DNA of 32,265 nucleotides from an uncultured Oscillospiraceae bacterium (GTDB lineage: Bacteria; Bacillota; Clostridia; Oscillospirales; Oscillospiraceae): the NCBI GenBank assembly GCA_934511165.1, contig CAKSWA010000024.1:1-32265 (forward strand), given 5' to 3'. A program made the position numbers and the translations under genes. This document shows, piece after piece, positions 28,433 to 32,265 of the stretch (positions are counted from its first letter, which is position 1; each line of letters opens with the position of its first letter). Below the pieces are notes generated by a model. That model did no database searches. It saw only the letters and a program-made list of their open reading frames with translations, and was not told where the DNA came from.

Positions 28433-30167
28433 AAAGCTCTTTCCCTATCTTCGCGAATTTAAAAAGGACGCGATTCTCTCGCCGCTGCTCATCGTTCTGG
28501 AAGCGGTGTGCGAGCTTTTTCTGCCGCTGCTGATGGCAAACATCATCGACGACGGCATCAACGGCACAGGCGGCATGGACAGCATTGTGCGAAACGGCGT
28601 GCTGATGCTTGTGCTCTCCGTTATTTCCATGTTCTGCGGCATGCTGGCAGCAAAGCACGCGGCCTATGCCAGCCAGGGCTTTGGCAGGAATCTGCGCAGC
28701 GCGCTTTTCCGTCAGGTGCAGCGCTTTTCCTTTTCCGGCATCGACCGGTTTTCCACGGCCTCGCTCATCACACGCATCACGAACGACGTGAGCGCGCTGC
28801 AAATGACGGTCGCCATGAGTCTGCGCATTCTTGTCCGCGCGCCGGTGCAGCTTCTTTCTGCGCTTGTCGTGTGTCTTGTACTCAATGCGCGCCTGACGCT
28901 TGTTCTCGTCGTGGCGATTCCGGTGCTGGTACTCTCCGCCGGACTGCTGATGAAGGTCTGCCGCCGTCTCTTTAAAATCTTTCAGGAGAAGATTGACGGG
29001 CTGAATGCTGCCGTGCAGGAAAACCTTGTATCCATCCGCGTCGTCAAGGCATATGTCCGTGCCGGTCACGAAGAGGAAAAGTTTGCCAAGGCAAACGGTG
29101 AACTGCTGACTGCCGGGTTGAACGCCGCTATGCGCATCATCCTCATGATGCCGCTGATGCTCATCATTCTCAACGGCGCTTCCCTCGGCGTTTTCTGGTT
29201 TGGCGGCAACATGGTCGTACGCGGCACGATGCTCACCGGTGAGCTTTATTCCTTTTATATGTACATTGCGCAGGTGCTCATGAGCGTGCTCATGGTCGCG
29301 ATGTGCCTTCTGCAGCTCACGCGTGCCACGGCCTGCGCGCAGCGCATCGACGAGGTGCTCGAAGCGCAGCCGGATATCTGCGACGGCGCCGTGCCGGAGA
29401 GCGAGCTTCCCCCGGCGCATGGTAAAGTCGAGTTTAAAAATGTCTCCTTCCGCTATAAAGCCGGTACGGGCGACGATGTGCTCCGAAATATCAACCTCAC
29501 CGCAGAGCCGGGACAGCTTGTTGCCATCATCGGCGCAACCGGCACAGGCAAATCCACGCTCGTTAATCTTATCCCCCGGTTTTACGATGTGAGCGAGGGC
29601 AGCATCGAGGTCGACGGCCTGGATATACGCGAGTATCCCATTCAGGCGCTTCGCGAGCGCATCGGCATGGTGCTGCAGAAAAACGTGCTCTTCACCGGCA
29701 CGATCCGCGAAAACCTTCTCTGGGGTGACAAGGACGCAACCGAGGAGCAGATGATCCGCGCCGCGAAGGACGCACAGGCGCACGACTTCATAATGTCTCT
29801 TCCGGACGGCTACGACACGATACTTGAACAGGGCGGCGTGAACGTATCCGGCGGACAGAAGCAGCGGCTCTGCATTGCCCGTGCGATGCTGCGTCATCCC
29901 TCCATTCTCATTCTGGACGACTCCACAAGCGCCGTCGATTCCACAACAGAGGCGGAGATCCGCCGCTCGTTCCACGAAAATCTCAAAGACACCACCGTAA
30001 TCATCATTGCGCAGCGCATCAGCTCCGTCCGTTACGCGGATAAGATCGTCATCCTTGAGGACGACCACATCGCCGCGGAAGGAACGCACGAAGAGCTGAT
30101 CGCAACAAGCCCGATTTATCAGGAAATCTACGCCTCGCAGCAGGAAGGGGGACTTTCGAATGGCTGA
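28425..30167 (+). CDS. Heterodimeric ABC exporter subunit 1 (degenerate NBD)
   Basis: The 580-residue protein is a half-exporter: six membrane helices (about 15-310) and a C-terminal ATPase domain. Walker A is GATGTGKST (about 370-378) and the signature is VSGGQKQRL. The Walker B ends ILILDDSTSAVD, with Asp in place of the catalytic Glu, and the switch His is Gln (IIAQRISSV). These are the marks of the non-hydrolysing partner in heterodimeric exporters such as BmrCD or TM287/288. ATG 28425 follows GGAGGTG by seven bases; an ATG at 28419 is too close. The 3' end overlaps the next gene by 8 nt. Confidence 0.93.
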   Translation: MIKKLFPYLREFKKDAILSPLLIVLEAVCELFLPLLMANIIDDGINGTGGMDSIVRNGVLMLVLSVISMFCGMLAAKHAAYASQGFGRNLRSALFRQVQRFSFSGIDRFSTASLITRITNDVSALQMTVAMSLRILVRAPVQLLSALVVCLVLNARLTLVLVVAIPVLVLSAGLLMKVCRRLFKIFQEKIDGLNAAVQENLVSIRVVKAYVRAGHEEEKFAKANGELLTAGLNAAMRIILMMPLMLIILNGASLGVFWFGGNMVVRGTMLTGELYSFYMYIAQVLMSVLMVAMCLLQLTRATACAQRIDEVLEAQPDICDGAVPESELPPAHGKVEFKNVSFRYKAGTGDDVLRNINLTAEPGQLVAIIGATGTGKSTLVNLIPRFYDVSEGSIEVDGLDIREYPIQALRERIGMVLQKNVLFTGTIRENLLWGDKDATEEQMIRAAKDAQAHDFIMSLPDGYDTILEQGGVNVSGGQKQRLCIARAMLRHPSILILDDSTSAVDSTTEAEIRRSFHENLKDTTVIIIAQRISSVRYADKIVILEDDHIAAEGTHEELIATSPIYQEIYASQQEGGLSNG

Positions 30168-32085
30168 AGCACGTAAACCGAAATATCAGGCCGCTCCCTC
30201 CCAGGCCGGGCGCGGCGGCCATGGACCGCGCGGCGGGTTTCAGCGGCCGAAGAACATGGGCAAAACGCTGGGACGCCTTCTGAGCTACGTCACAAGACGG
30301 AAATGGCTTCTCGCCATCGTTTTTCTGTGCGTGATTGTCTCGGCAGGCTCAAGCGTTGCCGGAACGTACCTACTGCGCCCGGTGCTCAACGAACTCGTCA
30401 GCGATCTGCCTGCCGCAGAAAAAATTGCGAAGCTCGCCAGAACGCTGCTTGCCATGCTTGGCATTTACCTTTTCGGCGCGGTATGCACGTATACGCAGTC
30501 CGCCATCATGGTACAGCTGGCCGAGCGCGGTACCGCGCGGCTTCGCAGCGATCTTTTCACCAAGCTCCAGACGCTTCCGCTCAAATACTTCGACGGTCAT
30601 ACGCACGGCGAACTCATGAGCCGCTTCTCCAACGACGCGGACAGCGTGCAGCAATGCCTAGAGCAGAGCCTTGTCTCGCTCTTTTCGAGTGCCTTGACGT
30701 TCATCGGCATCGTGGTGATGATGATCTACACGAGCGCTCCCCTGTTCATCATCACGGTTTTGATGCTCGCCGCGGCTATGTCCGTATTCTTACTGCGCGG
30801 CAAGAAGAGCCGCGTGCTCTTCCAGCAGCAGCAGGCCGCGCTCGGTGAGCTCAACGGCAACATTCAGGAGATGATTGAAGGGCTCAAGGTTGTCAAAGCG
30901 TTCACTCATGAATCGGAGGCCGAGGCAGAATTTGAAGAGCTCAACAGCAATTTCTACACCGTCGCGCGAGACGCAAACTATCTTGCAACCTCTATCATGC
31001 CGATTGCGAGCAATATCTCCAATATTGGCTTTGCCGCCACGGCAATGGCGGGCGGCGTGCTGACGTTCGTTCTCGGCTTTGACATCGGCGGACTTGCGGC
31101 GTACCTCCAGTACTGCCGGAATGTCACGCAGCCGATCAATCAGGTGTCACAGCAGATCAACGCCATTCTCTCTGCCCTTGCCGGCGCAGAACGTATCTTT
31201 GAAATCATGGATACACCGCCCGAGATCGACGAAGGCACAACGACCATCGTTCGCGTGCACGAGGAAAACGGCACTCTTTGTGAGACGAGCGAGCGCACCG
31301 GCCAATGGGCATGGAAGGTCACGACCGGCAGCGAAACCGCGCTCATTCCCGTGCGCGGCGATGTGCGGCTGCACGACGTAGACTTTTCCTACGTCCCGGA
31401 AAAGCCCATTTTGAAGGATATCACGTTCTATGCCAAGCCCGGACAGAAGATTGCGTTTGTCGGCTCGACCGGCGCGGGAAAAACGACGATCACCAACCTT
31501 TTCAACCGCTTTTATGAAATCGATTCCGGCAGCATCACCTACGACAGCATCGACGTTCGAAACATTGCCAAGGACGATCTCCGCCGCGCCACCGCGGTCG
31601 TTTTGCAGGACACGCACCTTTTCACCGGCACGGTGATGGAAAACATCCGCTACGGCCGTCTGGACGCCACGGATGAAGAATGTATCGCCGCGGCAAAGCG
31701 CGCAGACGCGCACAGCTTCATTCGCCGTCTGCCGGATGGATATAACACCATGGTCACCGGCGATGGCGCAAATCTCAGTCAGGGACAACGGCAGCTCCTC
31801 TCCATCGCCCGCGCCGCGGTCGCCGATCCGCCGGTGCTCATTCTGGACGAGGCCACAAGCTCCATCGACACGCGCACCGAGCGTCATATCGAAAAGGGGC
31901 TCGACAGCCTTATGCAGGGGCGTACGGTATTTGTCATTGCGCACCGCCTCTCCACGGTACGAAACGCCGACTGCATCGTTGTCATCGAGCACGGCGAGAT
32001 CATGGAAAAAGGCACACACGAAGAACTTCTTGCACTCAAAGGACGGTATTACGATCTCTATACCGGCCAGAGCACTCTGGACTGA
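30160..32085 (+). CDS. Heterodimeric ABC exporter subunit 2 (active NBD)
   Basis: The 641-residue half-exporter has a basic, Gly-rich N-terminal tail (about 1-35), six membrane helices and an ATPase domain. Walker A is GSTGAGKTT (about 435-443), Walker B is VLILDEATSSID with the catalytic Glu kept, and the switch His is present (IAHRLSTV). Its signature is LSQGQRQ, changed from LSGGQ, which fits a site built with the other subunit. An insertion of about 35 residues (near 358-398) lies between the membrane and ATPase parts. The start codon overlaps the previous stop region, and GGGGG precedes it. Substrate is unknown; multidrug export is a common role. Confidence 0.93.
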   Translation: MAEARKPKYQAAPSQAGRGGHGPRGGFQRPKNMGKTLGRLLSYVTRRKWLLAIVFLCVIVSAGSSVAGTYLLRPVLNELVSDLPAAEKIAKLARTLLAMLGIYLFGAVCTYTQSAIMVQLAERGTARLRSDLFTKLQTLPLKYFDGHTHGELMSRFSNDADSVQQCLEQSLVSLFSSALTFIGIVVMMIYTSAPLFIITVLMLAAAMSVFLLRGKKSRVLFQQQQAALGELNGNIQEMIEGLKVVKAFTHESEAEAEFEELNSNFYTVARDANYLATSIMPIASNISNIGFAATAMAGGVLTFVLGFDIGGLAAYLQYCRNVTQPINQVSQQINAILSALAGAERIFEIMDTPPEIDEGTTTIVRVHEENGTLCETSERTGQWAWKVTTGSETALIPVRGDVRLHDVDFSYVPEKPILKDITFYAKPGQKIAFVGSTGAGKTTITNLFNRFYEIDSGSITYDSIDVRNIAKDDLRRATAVVLQDTHLFTGTVMENIRYGRLDATDEECIAAAKRADAHSFIRRLPDGYNTMVTGDGANLSQGQRQLLSIARAAVADPPVLILDEATSSIDTRTERHIEKGLDSLMQGRTVFVIAHRLSTVRNADCIVVIEHGEIMEKGTHEELLALKGRYYDLYTGQSTLD

Positions 32086-32097
32086 TACACGCAGCGG

Positions 32098-32138
32098 AAA
32101 ACTGCCGCTTTGCTTTAAGAGAAGCGGCAGTTTTTTCA
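32098..32138 (+). terminator. Rho-independent terminator after the exporter operon
   Basis: AAAACTGCCGCTT (32098-32110) pairs with AAGCGGCAGTTTT (32122-32134), followed by further T residues. Confidence 0.9.
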
Positions 32139-32146
32139 AAGCGGGT

Positions 32147-32175
32147 TTGACTTCCCCGCCGCCGTATGCTATCAT
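32147..32175 (+). promoter_or_regulatory. Sigma-A promoter for tRNA-Leu
   Basis: TTGACT (32147-32152) and TATCAT (32170-32175) are 17 nt apart, and TG at 32167-32168 makes an extended -10. The tRNA begins 14 nt later. Confidence 0.8.
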
Positions 32176-32188
32176 CGAAATGCTTTAT

Positions 32189-32265
32189 GCGGGTATGATG
32201 GAATTGGCAGACATGCGAGATTTAGGTTCTCGTGTCGTGAGACGTGCAGGTTCGACCCCTGTTAC
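32189..32265 (+). tRNA. tRNA-Leu, anticodon UAG (cut by the window end)
   Basis: The sequence starts GCGGGTATGATGGAATTGGC, a typical leucine tRNA 5' half. The anticodon stem CGAGA/TCTCG carries loop TTTAGGT with anticodon TAG at 32223-32225. A long variable arm (GTCGTGAGAC) and the T arm (CAGGTTCGACCCCTG) follow. The last acceptor bases lie beyond position 32265. Confidence 0.92.

Noticed and set aside
28332..30089. Open frame of 585 codons on the minus strand opposite exporter subunit 1
   Set aside because: His/Asp/Glu-rich translation with no domain; the plus-strand gene is a clear ABC exporter.
1..32265. CRISPR array, prophage, insertion sequence or integrase
   Set aside because: No regularly spaced direct repeats, transposase or integrase motifs, or target duplications were seen.

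Overview
The window reads as chromosomal DNA of a spore-forming, GC-rich member of the Clostridia, most like the gut Oscillospirales/Ruminococcaceae-type Firmicutes. The reasons are a dense set of endospore genes (sigH, spoIIA operon, spoIVF-like pair, spoIIIA cluster, cotJ, an alpha/beta SASP), strong GGAGG ribosome sites, TTG and GTG starts, a purine riboswitch and Firmicutes-type promoters. The genus cannot be read from the sequence. I see no phage, insertion sequence, CRISPR array or rRNA.

Layout. 1-2.95 kb (minus): ruvC-ruvA-ruvB (Holliday junction processing) followed by a sigH-like sigma gene with its own consensus promoter. 3.0-5.0 kb (minus): a metal P-type ATPase relative whose catalytic motifs are almost all replaced. 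5.16-6.2 kb (plus): a fused cotJA-cotJB gene and cotJC (spore coat, Mn-catalase family). 6.2-9.1 kb: a Nudix hydrolase (minus), then feoA-feoB (ferrous iron uptake), then tRNA-Gly(CCC) (minus). 9.2-10.6 kb (plus): an M23 protein and an M50 protease resembling SpoIVFA/SpoIVFB, ending head-on against spoIIAA-spoIIAB-sigF (minus, 10.5-12.0 kb). 12.1-13.9 kb (minus): a beta-propeller lipoprotein. 14.1-15.3 kb (plus): a CofE-like ligase. 15.4-22.0 kb (plus): a purine block made of xpt, a guanine-type riboswitch, a BMP-family lipoprotein, a double-NBD ATPase, two permeases and a HAD phosphatase. 22.2 kb (plus): an alpha/beta SASP. 22.4-27.8 kb (minus): the complete spoIIIAA-AH set, interrupted between AB and AC by a Cof-type HAD gene. 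27.9-32.1 kb (plus): a MarR regulator with a heterodimeric ABC exporter. The window ends inside tRNA-Leu(UAG).

How the genes work together. The sporulation loci cover successive steps: SigH (entry), SpoIIAA/AB/SigF (first forespore control), SpoIIIAA-AH (mother-cell-to-forespore channel), SpoIVFA/FB-like (mother-cell sigma activation), then CotJ and SASP (coat and spore DNA protection). The 15.4-22.0 kb block fits salvage and import of purines controlled by guanine. The items most worth a second look are the P-type ATPase relative with HAD-phosphatase-like catalytic residues, the split spoIIIA cluster, the cotJA-cotJB fusion, the hairpin occupying the spoIIA leader, and the CofE-like enzyme in an organism type not known for F420.
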